DNA of 64,000 bases from an uncultured Hyphomicrobiales bacterium (GCA_903878085.1 CAIRGJ010000046.1:62001-126000); one strand, 5' to 3'; positions 30,000-39,512 are shown, numbered from the stretch's first letter. The notes: a model not told the origin generated them from the letters alone. Numbers and translations: made by a program.

Positions 30000-30383
30000 C
30001 CTTGTTGAGATAGGCAAAGGCTAGCACGAGAAGCCCGGCGCGGCGAAGCGCGCGGTGCAGAGCAGCTTGCCAAAATTGCATCGGGAGTCATGCGCGCGGG
30101 GCATGGCGAGGCAACCGGTTGATCGCGCGAACGAAACAGCGCGGGGCACAAAAAAGTTGCAGCGCGTCATTGTCCACAATCGAAGTTTAAGGCCGGTTTG
30201 GCGACAAACGCGGCCCGATCGCTCAAAATCAGGGCGTGTGGAAATACCATTTTTGCAAATTTGCATGCACTTCAGTTCATGGATAAATTGTTTTTGGCCC
30301 TTCTGGGCCCGACGGCCGGCTAAAAAGGCGGATGCGAATTTAAAGCTGGCGCGACGTTATTCGCATTCGTTCTGGGAGGATTC
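30000..30383. other. intergenic stretch with a palindrome before the Bug receptor gene
   Basis: No gene is supported here. A perfect palindrome TGCAAATTTGCA (30254-30265) lies about 120 bases upstream of the Bug receptor and may be an operator. A GC-rich hairpin (GGCCC...GGGCC, near 30296-30310) follows. The rest shows no strong coding signal on either strand. Confidence 0.4.
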
Positions 30384-31373
30384 ATGCGCAAGTCGAATTC
30401 GGCTTTGATTGGTCTTTGTTTCGCTGTGCTGGCCGCATCGCTGGCGCCGGCGGCGGCGCAGACTCCGGCAAATGTACAGTCTTGGCCGGATCATCCGGTC
30501 CGGTTCATCATTCCGCTCGGGCCCGGCGCCGGTGTTGATATCGTCGCGCGGCTTGTCGCCGACAAGCTGTCGGCGAAATGGGGCCAGTCGGTCGTGGTCG
30601 AGAACCGGCCGGGCGGCGACGCCTTCGTTGCGATCACCGGCGTCATCGGCGCCAACGACACGCATGTCCTGCTGTTCGCCCCGGCGTCGACTTTCACCGC
30701 GCATCCGCTGCTGCACGACAAGCTGCCTTACAACGTCAAGGACCTGACGCCGATCGCGCGCGTCACCAATACACTGATCGCGCTCGGCGTGCCGACAGAG
30801 CTCGGCGTCAGCACCGTCAAGGAACTGGCGGCGAAGATCAAAGCTGCGCCGGGTAAACTGAACTACGCGTCGGTGACCGGTGCCAACGATTTGCTGTTCG
30901 CGGCCTTCCTGAAGGCTGAGCATCTGGAAATGGCGAAGGTGCCGTACAAGGATCCGGTGACGGCGATCAACGATCTGTCCGAGGGCCGCATTCATTCATT
31001 CGTCGCCGCCTATGCCATTTTGCGGCCGCGGATTCTGGCCGGCAAAGTGAAGGCGATCGCGTTGACCAATTCGCAACACGCCAAAGAGTTGAACGACATC
31101 CCAACGGCGGCAGAAGCCGGCTTCAGGTCGATGGAACTGGATGGCCTGGTTGGCGTGCTCGGACCGAAGGACATGCCGATGGCGATCCGCGAGAAGATCG
31201 CCGCCGACATCAAGGAGGTCGTGTCCGATCCGGAGATCAGCGCCAAGCTGGCCGCCACGGGGCAGGTGGTCAATCCGGGCTCGCCGAAGGAATTCCAGGC
31301 TTCGCTCGATGAGCAGCGCGCCAAGGTGATGGAGATCGGCAAGATCCTCGGCATCCAGGCGGCGCAGCAGTAA
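30384..31373 (+). CDS. Bug/TctC-family tripartite tricarboxylate transporter substrate-binding protein
   Basis: A complete 329-residue periplasmic receptor. Signal peptide MRKSNSALIGLCFAVLAASLAPAAAQ, then WPDHPVRFIIPLGPGAGVDIVARLVADKLS, VVVENRPGGD, LNYASVTGANDLLFA and MAKVPYKDPVTAINDLSEGRIHSFV, the usual Bug motif order. A GGGAGG ribosome site precedes ATG. No tctA/tctB gene is adjacent; the tctBA pair at 19-21 kb is the nearest in the window. It is 3-4 bases from a convergent DUF2798 gene. The ligand is unknown; a small dicarboxylate is the family expectation. Confidence 0.95.
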   Translation: MRKSNSALIGLCFAVLAASLAPAAAQTPANVQSWPDHPVRFIIPLGPGAGVDIVARLVADKLSAKWGQSVVVENRPGGDAFVAITGVIGANDTHVLLFAPASTFTAHPLLHDKLPYNVKDLTPIARVTNTLIALGVPTELGVSTVKELAAKIKAAPGKLNYASVTGANDLLFAAFLKAEHLEMAKVPYKDPVTAINDLSEGRIHSFVAAYAILRPRILAGKVKAIALTNSQHAKELNDIPTAAEAGFRSMELDGLVGVLGPKDMPMAIREKIAADIKEVVSDPEISAKLAATGQVVNPGSPKEFQASLDEQRAKVMEIGKILGIQAAQQ

Positions 31374-31376
31374 GGT

Positions 31377-31604
31377 TTAGCCGCCGATCCCACTCATGAT
31401 CCGGTCGGTGGCGCGCCGCGCCATCGGCATCACGAGGAAGGCTGTGGTGGCGGCGATCGGCCAGGATATGATGTAGGCCTTGGCCCACTGCGCCACAAAA
31501 TCCGCCCGCCAGCCGAGATTGATGTAGGTGACCACCAGCGTCACCATGAACACCATCATCGCGGTCATGATCGCGGCGAGGATCAATCGAGCCGGCCACT
31601 GCAT
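31377..31604 (-). CDS. DUF2798 family membrane protein
   Basis: A 75-residue protein of two membrane helices (ILAAIMTAMMVFMVTLVVTYI and IISWPIAATTAFLVMPMARRATDRIM), the DUF2798 pattern with conserved W-x2-A and F-L-V-x-P-x-A-R. The C-terminus is short. It converges with the Bug receptor with stops four bases apart. No function is known for this family. Confidence 0.85.
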   Translation of the reverse strand: MQWPARLILAAIMTAMMVFMVTLVVTYINLGWRADFVAQWAKAYIISWPIAATTAFLVMPMARRATDRIMSGIGG

Positions 31605-31676
31605 TCCAATTCCCCTATGCGTTGGTGCGGATGTGAGCGCAAAGCGCGGAGGGGATCAAGACGGGCCTTTTGTCTG

Positions 31677-31749
31677 GCGCATGATCTTATCCGAAAACCG
31701 GTTCCACCCTCGGATCAAGTCCGAGGGCATGCTTTTCGGGATCATGCGC
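31677..31749. repeat. GCGCATGAT palindromic repeat, long form (copy 1)
   Basis: Runs from GCGCATGATC to GATCATGCGC with ACCGGTT and CCTCGGATC...GTCCGAGG inner hairpin, about 73 bp. Member of a family with six copies in this window. Confidence 0.9.
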
Positions 31750-31832
31750 TGGCAACGAATTCTTATCCTTAACGAATTCCTCCATCGGCAGCGTTGAAGC
31801 CCCGTTAAATAAAATACCCGCATTTTCAGAAG

Positions 31833-33302
31833 ATGACGGGTCACTGGCGTTTTTATCTCACCGGTTCGGTGTTGCTGCTGGCGTTGGCCGGGTGCGGGCG
31901 CGGCATGCTGCAGACCGGCGAGCGCGCGTCGTGGCGGCATCAGGCCGAAGTCACCTGCATGAAGTCGGGCGCGGTCAAGATGGGCGCCAGCGTGGTGCAG
32001 ATCGAACCGATCGAAGGCCCCGGCATGTGCGGGGCGGAATTCCCGCTCAAGGTCGCAGCGCTCGGCGGCGCCAGTCCGGCGATCGGCTATGGCGAAGAAT
32101 TGCGCCCGCCGGGCGCGATTCGAAATCCATTGGATGACATGCGTTATGGCCGGCCGGTGCCGGTCCAGGCGCAGCTAGTCCGCACCCAGCCGGTGCAGGG
32201 CGAAGTGATGCGCTGGACGCCCGGTCCGCAGCCGGTGCAGCAGCCCTCGAACTATGCGCCGGTGGGGCAGCCGGTGTCGCTGTCGCCGCCCGGGTCATCG
32301 TCGGACGACGCTCCCGTGGCGCCGATGCAGCAGCCCCGCCGCACGCCCTATCCCGTGTCGTATGGCCCGACCGAGCCGGACGACGTTCCGGACGATGCCA
32401 TTCTTCCTTCAGGCCGTACCGCGCCGTCCGCGGTGCGCACGCAGCCGGCCTATAACGCGCCGCGCGACGAGCCGGAACCGCAACGCGCACCGCCCGCGCT
32501 CGGCCCGATGCGCGGCCCGCAAACCACCGCGGCGATCCAGCCTGCGACCTTGACGCCGGCGGCGACGCTGGCCTGTCCGCTGGTGTCCGCGCTCGACCGC
32601 TGGGTGTCCGAAGGCGTGCAGCCGGCGGCGCTGAAATGGTTCGGCAGCCAGGTCACGACCATCAAGCAGATTTCAGCCTATTCCTGCCGCGGCATGGTCG
32701 GCGCCGGCATGTCGCACATTTCCGAGCACGCCTTCGGCAATGCGCTCGACGTCGCCGGCTTCGTTTTGGCCGACGGCCGCAAGATCGTCGTCAAGGACGG
32801 CTGGCGCGGTTCGCCGGAAGAGCAGGGCTTCCTGCACGACGTGCAGCTTCAAGCCTGCGATATGTTCACGACGGTGCTGGCGCCCGGCTATAACGCCGCG
32901 CACTACGATCACATTCATGTCGACCTGATGCGGCGCGCCAGCGGGCGGCGGCCGTGCCGGCCGGATGCCATTCCGGGCGACGTGGTCGCCGCCAGGGCGC
33001 GCGCGGTCTATGCCAGCAAGCAGCGCGGCCGGGATTACACCGGCGCGATCGGCGACAAGGCGAAGCGCGGCAAGGGTGCCGTCGCGACGCCCGGTGCCGA
33101 TGGCCTGGATGAAGATGAGAATGACGTAACCGGCTCGATCTCGGCGCACGACCGCAACGCCATCAAGGCGATTGCCGGCGAAGACGGCGATTTCGACGAC
33201 GACGACGGGGTGGATAATCGTTCAGGCTGGCCGATTCCGGTGGTGCCGAAGCCGAAAGCCGCCGCGGTTCGCATCGACGAACACGGGTCCATGAATTACT
33301 AG
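31833..33302 (+). CDS. extensin-like C-terminal domain lipoprotein
   Basis: A 489-residue protein with a lipoprotein signal (lipobox LALAGC), so probably anchored in the outer membrane. The first 240 residues are a low-complexity Pro/Gln/Ala-rich linker. The C-terminal half is an extensin-like domain of the VanY-like type: LACPLVSALDRWV, YSCRGMVG, SEHAFGNALDVAGFVLADG (conserved H...N-x2-D), and AHYDHIHVDLMRR (H-x-D-H-I-H). These residues fit a zinc-dependent peptidoglycan peptidase, but the activity is inferred. The gene is monocistronic. Confidence 0.9.
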   Translation: MTGHWRFYLTGSVLLLALAGCGRGMLQTGERASWRHQAEVTCMKSGAVKMGASVVQIEPIEGPGMCGAEFPLKVAALGGASPAIGYGEELRPPGAIRNPLDDMRYGRPVPVQAQLVRTQPVQGEVMRWTPGPQPVQQPSNYAPVGQPVSLSPPGSSSDDAPVAPMQQPRRTPYPVSYGPTEPDDVPDDAILPSGRTAPSAVRTQPAYNAPRDEPEPQRAPPALGPMRGPQTTAAIQPATLTPAATLACPLVSALDRWVSEGVQPAALKWFGSQVTTIKQISAYSCRGMVGAGMSHISEHAFGNALDVAGFVLADGRKIVVKDGWRGSPEEQGFLHDVQLQACDMFTTVLAPGYNAAHYDHIHVDLMRRASGRRPCRPDAIPGDVVAARARAVYASKQRGRDYTGAIGDKAKRGKGAVATPGADGLDEDENDVTGSISAHDRNAIKAIAGEDGDFDDDDGVDNRSGWPIPVVPKPKAAAVRIDEHGSMNY

Positions 33303-33307
33303 CGCTA

Positions 33308-34540
33308 CTATATGCCCGGCTGTTTGCTGCCGGCGCGCGGCTTGATCGGAACCGCCGACAAGAATACGTGGCTCTGTCGCCACATTTTTCGATAGAAATC
33401 CCTTACCAATGCGGTGCGCTGTTCCGGCGCAAGCTGCGCAAACTGCTTGTGCTTGAGAATTTGAGCGATGGGCTTGTGGCCATCGGCCAGCTCCAGAAGC
33501 ATGGCCTCAAGCGGCGACATCGTGAATTCGTGGCCCTCGCGAAAACATTTGTTTGGATCGGCGTCAGAAACCCGCAGACCGGGATTGCGCCGCGGATAAT
33601 ATTTTAGCCACTGCGTGCCGTCGAAGCCGACAGCGTTGGCGGGGTCGCGCTGCGGCAGGCTTGCCATGAAGCGGTGCTGACCCATGCGCCCGGAAAGATT
33701 CTCGGCGATGGACCAGCGGTCGCGGTCGGCAATGTCCGGCCCAAGGCCGATCGACTCGTCGTTATACGGCGCGCTGTCGAGCCAGCCTTTGAACACCAGG
33801 CCGTTGTTTTCGACAAAATCCAGAACGTCCTGCACGCTGTAGGCGGTGTCTTGTGGATGCAAGAACGTATCGACAATCGCCGCGTCGGAGTTCATTTCCG
33901 GCGATGTGTCGAAATACCAACGCGCCGGATGGCGCGGCGGCAGGCGCTGGATGGTGGCGCGAACGAATTTTATTCCGTCGGTGGTTTGCGGAACGCCTAT
34001 GCGGCGGAAGGCATCCTGCAGCGCATAGACGCCGACGCGCGCCATGCGGCCGTACACCATCAGGCACATTACGCCGTGAAGGGGCTCGAGAACCGACGCC
34101 AGCGCCCGCAAGCCTTCGTTCGGGTCGGGGAGATGATGGAGTACGCCGGTGCTGACGATGAGATCGAAGGAACGGCCGAGCTTGGCGGCGTCGCGCAGAT
34201 CCATTTTTTGCAGCGTCAGGTTCGTCAGATTATGCCGCTGCCGCAAACGCTCTTCGTGCGCGATGCTGGTTTGCGAGAAATCGATGCCGGTGAAAGTGCA
34301 GTCCGGATTGTTGAAAGCCAGAACCGCGGCCTGCATGGTGCCACAGCCGGCGACCAGCACGTCGAGGTTCTGTTTCGGCCGGCCCTCCGGCCAGTGCAGG
34401 GCTTCGTAACCGCTGGGATCGTAGCAGCCGTAGCTCCACGACTTCAGCCACGCCGGAATGTCGTCGCCCGGCTCTGGGTATGAATATTCAGAGTATTGCT
34501 TCTCAACCGGATTTTCCGGACCGGAATTGGTCGACGTCAT
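33308..34540 (-). CDS. class I SAM-dependent methyltransferase
   Basis: A 410-residue methyltransferase. An N-terminal segment (YSEYSYPEPGDD) leads to the SAM motif DVLVAGCGTMQAAVLAF, acidic TGIDFSQTSI, MDLRDAAKLGRSFDLIVSTGVLHHLPDP, and GVMCLMVYG. About 200 further residues after the catalytic core resemble extended methyltransferases of unknown substrate. Conserved DHxx? catalytic residues cannot be assigned. It converges with the extensin-like gene (5 bases apart) and is followed by 120 noncoding bases before ubiA. Confidence 0.85.
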   Translation of the reverse strand: MTSTNSGPENPVEKQYSEYSYPEPGDDIPAWLKSWSYGCYDPSGYEALHWPEGRPKQNLDVLVAGCGTMQAAVLAFNNPDCTFTGIDFSQTSIAHEERLRQRHNLTNLTLQKMDLRDAAKLGRSFDLIVSTGVLHHLPDPNEGLRALASVLEPLHGVMCLMVYGRMARVGVYALQDAFRRIGVPQTTDGIKFVRATIQRLPPRHPARWYFDTSPEMNSDAAIVDTFLHPQDTAYSVQDVLDFVENNGLVFKGWLDSAPYNDESIGLGPDIADRDRWSIAENLSGRMGQHRFMASLPQRDPANAVGFDGTQWLKYYPRRNPGLRVSDADPNKCFREGHEFTMSPLEAMLLELADGHKPIAQILKHKQFAQLAPEQRTALVRDFYRKMWRQSHVFLSAVPIKPRAGSKQPGI

Positions 34541-34660
34541 CGGGATGGGCTCGTCCGCAGTGTCGAAACAAGACTCTTTGTTTCAACACCGCGCGACAAT
34601 GCCCATTCCAGGTGAGGTCGCCGGCGAGCAATAATGTTATGAATTATTTACGGGGGCCGC

Positions 34661-35578
34661 CTAAACGGCAGCCTCCAGCAACATCGCGGCGAAGAGGATC
34701 AAGCCGGCGTCACGGTTGGATTTGAACAGCACCAGGCAATAAGCCGGATCGTCGATGTCGATGCGCAAGACCTGCCAGGTCAGATGCGCCGCGAAGGCGA
34801 TTAGCCCGACGATGAAGATGAAGCCGCCGCCGGCCATCAGTCCGGCAACGCCAATCAGCACCACCGCGGCTGCGTAGAATTTGGTCAGCATCGCCGGGGT
34901 GCGTTCGCCGAACAGCAGCGCGGTCGACTTGATGCCGATCAGTGAGTCGTCGTCGCGGTCCTGATGCGCGTAGATGGTGTCGTAGCCGATCACCCAGGAA
35001 ATCGATCCGGCGTACAGCACAAGCGAAGGCCAGCCCAGTTCGCCGAACGCCGCCGGCCAGCCCATCAGCGCGCCCCACGAGAACGCCAGGCCGAGACCGA
35101 TCTGCGGCCAATAAGTGAAGCGCTTGAGGAACGGATAGATCGCGACCACGCCCAGTGACGCGATGCCGGTGACGATGGTGAAGCGGTTGAACTGGACCAG
35201 CACCAGCAGACCGACCAGCGCCTGCGCCAGCATGAAGACGGAGGCCTGCGCGACCGTGACTTGCTTGGACGGGATCGGCCGCGACCGCGTGCGTTCGACC
35301 AGGCCGTCGAGATCGCGGTCGACCAGATCGTTCCAGGTGCAGCCGGCGCCGCGCATCGCGAAAGCGCCGATGAAGAACAGCGCGATGTGCCACAGGCTCG
35401 GGAAGTGTCCCGTGTGCATGCCGGTGAGACCCACCGACCACCAGCACGGCATCAGCAGCAGCCACGAGCCGATCGGGCGATCGAGCCGGGCGAGGCGCAG
35501 ATAGGGCCTGGTGAATGCGGGCGCGAGACCGTCGACCCAATTGCCGGTCGCATCGGCGACGCGCAAATTATCAGTCAT
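34661..35578 (-). CDS. ubiA: 4-hydroxybenzoate octaprenyltransferase
   Basis: A 305-residue integral membrane prenyltransferase that attaches the polyprenyl chain to 4-hydroxybenzoate in ubiquinone synthesis. Both acidic motifs are present: N-D-x2-D in CTWNDLVDRDLDGLVERTRSRPIPS and D-x3-D in GYDTIYAHQDRDDD. Eight to nine hydrophobic segments follow the UbiA pattern, and RPYLRLARLDRPIGSWLLLMPCWW is typical of the N-terminus. The downstream gene start lies beyond a gap, and the next minus-strand gene begins 16 bases upstream of its start, suggesting transcription with the small secreted gene at 35594. Confidence 0.97.
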   Translation of the reverse strand: MTDNLRVADATGNWVDGLAPAFTRPYLRLARLDRPIGSWLLLMPCWWSVGLTGMHTGHFPSLWHIALFFIGAFAMRGAGCTWNDLVDRDLDGLVERTRSRPIPSKQVTVAQASVFMLAQALVGLLVLVQFNRFTIVTGIASLGVVAIYPFLKRFTYWPQIGLGLAFSWGALMGWPAAFGELGWPSLVLYAGSISWVIGYDTIYAHQDRDDDSLIGIKSTALLFGERTPAMLTKFYAAAVVLIGVAGLMAGGGFIFIVGLIAFAAHLTWQVLRIDIDDPAYCLVLFKSNRDAGLILFAAMLLEAAV

Positions 35579-35593
35579 TTGCGCTGTCGGTGC

Positions 35594-36103
35594 TCATTTG
35601 CTGCCGAGCGGCGTGCCGGTCAGCGTGTCATAGGTGCCGCGGCCGGTGCGGATATTGCTGGCATCGGGCACGGCGCCCGAGCCGAGCGCGTCGCTCAGGC
35701 TTGGACCTTGCGGCCGCGCCGGCGCCGCGGCGGCGCGGCAGACCTTGGTCTGAATGTCCGTCGTCTTGGCGTGCTGCTGCTTCAGATTGGTCACGACCTC
35801 GGGCGGGATGCCGCACCACGTGCCGTTGTCGGCGGCATATTTGATCAGCTTGGCTTCGGCGGCGGAGAAGCTGTTGAACAGCGCGCAGGCTTCTTTCGGG
35901 TCGGCCTTGCGTTCGCTGGCGGTGCGGATGACGCCGGCCTTTTTCTGTGCGTCGTCGCGCAGCCTGCCGAACTCGGCCACGCAGGGCGGCATTTGTTGCT
36001 GCGGCTGCGCCGTCTGGGGCGCCGGCTGGAACTGCGCCACGGCCGGCCCGGCGGCGATGCCGAGCATGCAGGCTACGATCATCAAGGCCCGGCGCAAGTT
36101 CAT
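35594..36103 (-). CDS. secreted hypothetical protein upstream of ubiA
   Basis: A 169-residue exported protein. Signal peptide MNLRRALMIVACMLGIAAGPAVAQ, then a Gln/Pro-rich stretch and a helical domain with PCVAEFGRLRDDAQKKAGVIRTASERK, DPKEACALFNSFSAAEAKLIKYAADNGTWCGIPPEVV. Three to four cysteines may pair. The start at 36103 follows GGAGAGG and gives a proper signal. It is conserved between rsmE and ubiA in related genomes (recollection, not tested). Function is unknown. Confidence 0.75.
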   Translation of the reverse strand: MNLRRALMIVACMLGIAAGPAVAQFQPAPQTAQPQQQMPPCVAEFGRLRDDAQKKAGVIRTASERKADPKEACALFNSFSAAEAKLIKYAADNGTWCGIPPEVVTNLKQQHAKTTDIQTKVCRAAAAPARPQGPSLSDALGSGAVPDASNIRTGRGTYDTLTGTPLGSK

Positions 36104-36260
36104 AGAGGCAAACCTCTCCAGATCCCGGGGCATGATACAGACGACCGCCGGGGAGTGCCTTATAACAGCCCGCCGAATGCGTCGGGAAGGCGGCAAAACG
36201 CGCAGATTTCTCGCCGACCGGCCTTAACGCTTCCGCACACGGTTTGCCACACGGATCACC

Positions 36261-37022
36261 ATGCCGCGCTATGACTTCCGCACGCCCCGCATTTTCCTCG
36301 ACGCGCCGCTCGGCGGCGGCACCGAGGTGGCGCTCGACCGCGACCAGGCCAATTACCTGATCAACGTGCTGCGGCTCACCAAAGGCGACGGCGTGCTGCT
36401 GTTCAACGGCCGGGACGGGGAGTGGCAGGCGGAACTGACCGGAACCGGCAAACGCTCGCTGTCGGCCGCGGTTGGCCTGCGCCAGCGGGAACAGCCGGCG
36501 CCGCTGGACCTGCATTTCCTGTTCGCCCCGCTCAAGCATGCCCGGCTCGACTATCTGGTGCAGAAGGCTGTCGAGATGGGCGTGTCGCGCATTCAGCCGG
36601 TGATGACCAAGCACACCCAAGTGGCGCGGCTCAATCTCGACCGGATGCGGGCCAATGCCATCGAGGCCGCCCAGCAATGCGGCGTGCTGGCGATCCCCGA
36701 GATCGGCGAGCCGGTGCCGCTCAAGACCATCGGCGGCGATAGCGATGCCGGGCGTTTGCTGATTTTTTGCGATGAGGATGCTGCGGTGGCGGATCCGGTC
36801 GCGGCGCTGGCGGCCATACGGCCGGCCCAATGGCACAGTTTGCCGTTGGCAGTGCTGATCGGTCCGGAAGGCGGGTTTTCCGCGGACGAGCGCGACATGT
36901 TGGGAAAACGGCCGAATGTGGTGCGTCTGGCGCTGGGCCCGCGCATTCTGCGGGCCGATACGGCAGCCGTGGCCGCGCTGGCGCTGGTTCAGGCGGTGTT
37001 GGGCGATTGGGGCGGCAGCTAG
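36261..37022 (+). CDS. rsmE: 16S rRNA (uracil(1498)-N(3))-methyltransferase RsmE
   Basis: A 253-residue SPOUT methyltransferase that methylates U1498 of 16S rRNA. N-terminal PUA-like domain (AGGTEVALDRDQANYLINVLRLTKGDGVLLFNGRDGEW-like), then KHARLDYLVQKAVEMGVSRIQPVMTKHTQ, AIEAAQQCGVLAIPEI, and the knot motif LIGPEGGFSADERD with LGPRILRADTAAVAAL at the C-terminus. Start is ATG 12 codons before the first strand; the gene is divergent from the ubiA-side genes. Full length for the family. Confidence 0.95.
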   Translation: MPRYDFRTPRIFLDAPLGGGTEVALDRDQANYLINVLRLTKGDGVLLFNGRDGEWQAELTGTGKRSLSAAVGLRQREQPAPLDLHFLFAPLKHARLDYLVQKAVEMGVSRIQPVMTKHTQVARLNLDRMRANAIEAAQQCGVLAIPEIGEPVPLKTIGGDSDAGRLLIFCDEDAAVADPVAALAAIRPAQWHSLPLAVLIGPEGGFSADERDMLGKRPNVVRLALGPRILRADTAAVAALALVQAVLGDWGGS

Positions 37023-37400
37023 CGCCAAAGCATTTCGGCGCGGTTGCCGGCAACCGGCCGGCAACCAACGCCGTGAACGCATACGACTGAAACAACCTGG
37101 AACGCGACGCAACGCTACACGCCGCCAACACCAATCCGACCGGCCGAGGTCGGTACTCACGATGTCACGCGACCAAATCGGCGGCTACGCAGTTATGCAA
37201 CTCCGTACGCCACGCGACTCGCGGGAAAATGATGCAGCGCCGCATCGGGAGTCACGAGTCCAAACCGCAGCAAAGCTGTGCACGAATCGGCTGCATTGCG
37301 AAAAACCTGTGATAAACTCGGCAAGGCTTTCCGGTTGCGCATGATAATTGCTCTGAAGCGGCATGCGCTTTCGGAATCATGCGCTGGTAGGAGTTCGGTC
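37023..37400. other. intergenic region with one short repeat copy
   Basis: No gene is supported. It contains GCCGGCAACCGGCCGGCAAC hairpin-like sequence near 37047-37066 and, near its right end, a short degenerate copy of the GCGCATGAT repeat family (37337-37384), 16 bases before the start of the next gene. Confidence 0.5.
37337..37384. repeat. GCGCATGAT palindromic repeat, degenerate short form (copy 2)
   Basis: Ends GCGCATGATAATT...GGAATCATGCGC, about 48 bp, with a diverged centre (GCTCTGAAGCGGCATGCGCT). It lies directly upstream of the ribosome site of the gene at 37401. Confidence 0.75.
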
Positions 37401-37850
37401 ATGGTGCGCAAGTTCGCAGTTTGGGTCGCCATCGTTGTTTCGACCGCCATTGGCGCCTTGGCGCCAGCGCAGACGGCGGGCTTGCTGGAGAAGAATATTT
37501 ATCTGAGCGGTCCGCGTTACGATGGCGATTTGCCGCCCTGCGAGGCCGGGTTGCGCACCATCGCGTCGCGGTTTTCCACGAGGGAAGGCCGGTTCTGGAA
37601 CTCGGATCTGCAGATTCTCGATTTCGAGCGCGTGCGCGAGATTGCCTATCGGCCGTGGGCCGCCGGCACGATTCCTCGCCGTTTCTGCACGGCGGTGGCG
37701 CTGGTCAGCGATGGCAAGAAGCACGCCGTGAACTACTGGATCGGCGAAGATACCGGCATGATCGGCCAGACCTGGGGCGTCGAATGGTGCGTGGTCGGCC
37801 TCGATCGCAACTGGGCCTACAACCCGCGCTGCAAGATGGCGATGCCCTGA
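37401..37850 (+). CDS. small secreted hypothetical protein
   Basis: A 149-residue exported protein with signal peptide MVRKFAVWVAIVVSTAIGALAPAQ. The start at 37401 follows TAGGAG; the longer upstream frame runs through a repeat. Mature motifs: NIYLSGPRYDGDLPPCEAGLRTIASRFSTREGRFWNSDLQI, FCTAVALVSDGKKHAVNYWIGEDTGMIG, and VEWCVVGLDRNWAYNPRCKM. Four cysteines suggest disulfides. The tryptophan/cysteine pattern recurs in Rhizobiales hypotheticals. Function unknown. Confidence 0.75.
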   Translation: MVRKFAVWVAIVVSTAIGALAPAQTAGLLEKNIYLSGPRYDGDLPPCEAGLRTIASRFSTREGRFWNSDLQILDFERVREIAYRPWAAGTIPRRFCTAVALVSDGKKHAVNYWIGEDTGMIGQTWGVEWCVVGLDRNWAYNPRCKMAMP

Positions 37851-38070
37851 CCGGGAAAGTCGCGGGATTCCCACCCCGTATCAGTCTCACTGCGCCAGGG
37901 ATTCCTTCCTTTACGACCGGGAAATCAGGCCGCTGCCGCTAACGGCGCCAGTGTTCTCGTCGCTATCCTATTTTGTTCTTGAAATGTTCTTATTTCCGAT
38001 GTAGCTTTGGGGAACTCTTGAGCTAGATCAAATTTCGATTTGTTCTCGCGGCTGGTGTCTGGGGGCACGC

Positions 38071-38784
38071 ATGTTCGGCAATCGCGTTCGGCAGGCGACG
38101 CACACCGTCGCCGTTACCCTGAGTTTTCTTTTCCTGTTTGCCGTGGTGGCCTTTGCGCAAAACGCGCCAGGCGCAGGCCAGGACCGGCGGCAGAATGCGC
38201 CCGGCCAGTTCGATTTCTACGTCCTGGCGCTGTCCTGGTCGCCGTCCTATTGCGAGGCCTCGCAGGAGCGCGCGCCGAACCGGGCGCCCGACCAGCAATG
38301 CGGCGGCCGGCCGTTTTCCTTCGTCGTGCATGGGCTATGGCCGCAATACGAGCAGGGCTTTCCGGCGTTCTGCCAGGTGCCGGCGCCGCGGCTCGACCGC
38401 AACATTGTCGGCAGCATGCTCGACCTGATGCCGAGCCCGCGCCTGATCTTTCATGAATGGGATCGCCACGGCACCTGTTCCGGGCTTCCGGCAAACGCCT
38501 ATTTCGAAACCGTGCGCAAGGCCCGCGCCGTCATGAAGATTCCCGCGGATTACCTCGATCTCGACAAGCCGATCATGGTGACGCCGGACGAAGTCGCCGA
38601 GGCTTTCGTCAAGGCCAATCCCGGTCTGCCGCGCGCGGCAATCGCTGTCGCCTGCGACAGCAAGCGGCTGAGCGAGGTCCGCGTGTGCCTCGCCAAGGAT
38701 TTTTCCTTTCACGACTGCGCCGAGGTGACGCGCCGCGCCTGCAAGCGCGACAAGATCGCCATGCCGGCGGTGCGCGGCGGATAA
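38071..38784 (+). CDS. ribonuclease T2 family protein, secreted
   Basis: A 237-residue exported endoribonuclease. Signal peptide followed by DFYVLALSWSPSYCE. The two catalytic segments are present: CAS I FVVHGLWPQ (catalytic histidine about residue 87) and CAS II FHEWDRHGTC (H-E-W...K/R-H-G-T-C, about residues 127-136). Four or more cysteines match family disulfides. The enzyme cleaves RNA via 2',3'-cyclic phosphate in the periplasm or outside the cell. The start at 38071 gives a complete signal peptide. It stands alone. Confidence 0.95.
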   Translation: MFGNRVRQATHTVAVTLSFLFLFAVVAFAQNAPGAGQDRRQNAPGQFDFYVLALSWSPSYCEASQERAPNRAPDQQCGGRPFSFVVHGLWPQYEQGFPAFCQVPAPRLDRNIVGSMLDLMPSPRLIFHEWDRHGTCSGLPANAYFETVRKARAVMKIPADYLDLDKPIMVTPDEVAEAFVKANPGLPRAAIAVACDSKRLSEVRVCLAKDFSFHDCAEVTRRACKRDKIAMPAVRGG

Positions 38785-39030
38785 TCGCGGCGACGCGCCG
38801 CAAGATTCAGAATAATTTCTGCGGAAATTTTTTCCGGGCCGCCGCGAACGCACATGCGCGTTGGCAGCTTACAAAGCGGTCCTTGTGTGTGCGATTGCAT
38901 TAAGCGGTCACTAACGATGGCTGCGGGCGATATGGGATAACCCCCGGTTGTCGCGAATTGGCGCAAGCTTCCCGTAACGCAATTCCGTAAATCTTCCGCC
39001 CGCGATCGAAGCGCAGGGTGGAGCGCGGCC

Positions 39031-39438
39031 ATGGATCGGATCAAGGATTACACGAGTTTTGCGGCCTGGTTCGTGGGGCTGGGCTACATCGTGATGTGGC
39101 CTGTGACGGCGTCCGAACTCGGCGGCCAGCCGTTCGGCGCCTCGGTATTTTGCCGTGACGGTGCGCCCGGGCTTTTGGATTTTCTGTGCAATTCGCCGCA
39201 TTCGCTGTGGATGGCGCCGGGATTGCACGCGCTCGGATTCATGTCGACGCTGTTCGTCACCACGCGCTTGCTGTTGCGCGCGGCGAAGCGTTCACACCGC
39301 GCCGCGCGCGCGGCCTTGGCTTCGCCGCCTGCCGGTGAGTGCACGGAGGCTCCGCCGCCGCCGCCGCGCAAACCGCGGCCGCGGGGCCCGATGGTCAAGC
39401 CCCGGACGCATTTCGGCTTGCGCGGCATGCCGCGCTGA
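39031..39438 (+). CDS. hypothetical membrane protein
   Basis: A 135-residue protein with two membrane segments (FAAWFVGLGYIVMWPVTAS and WMAPGLHALGFMSTLFVTTRLLL) separated by a loop with two cysteines, then a basic proline-rich tail (PPPPPRKPRPRG). ATG follows GGTGGAG. No family is recognised; small membrane proteins of this layout are common in Rhizobiales. It precedes rlmJ by about 75 bases on the same strand. Confidence 0.65.
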   Translation: MDRIKDYTSFAAWFVGLGYIVMWPVTASELGGQPFGASVFCRDGAPGLLDFLCNSPHSLWMAPGLHALGFMSTLFVTTRLLLRAAKRSHRAARAALASPPAGECTEAPPPPPRKPRPRGPMVKPRTHFGLRGMPR

Positions 39439-39512
39439 GCGTGCAGCGCAGATCGAAATGATGTGTCATAAGCTTCCGCAATAGACCCTCTTTCGCGGAG
39501 CTTGAACGACAC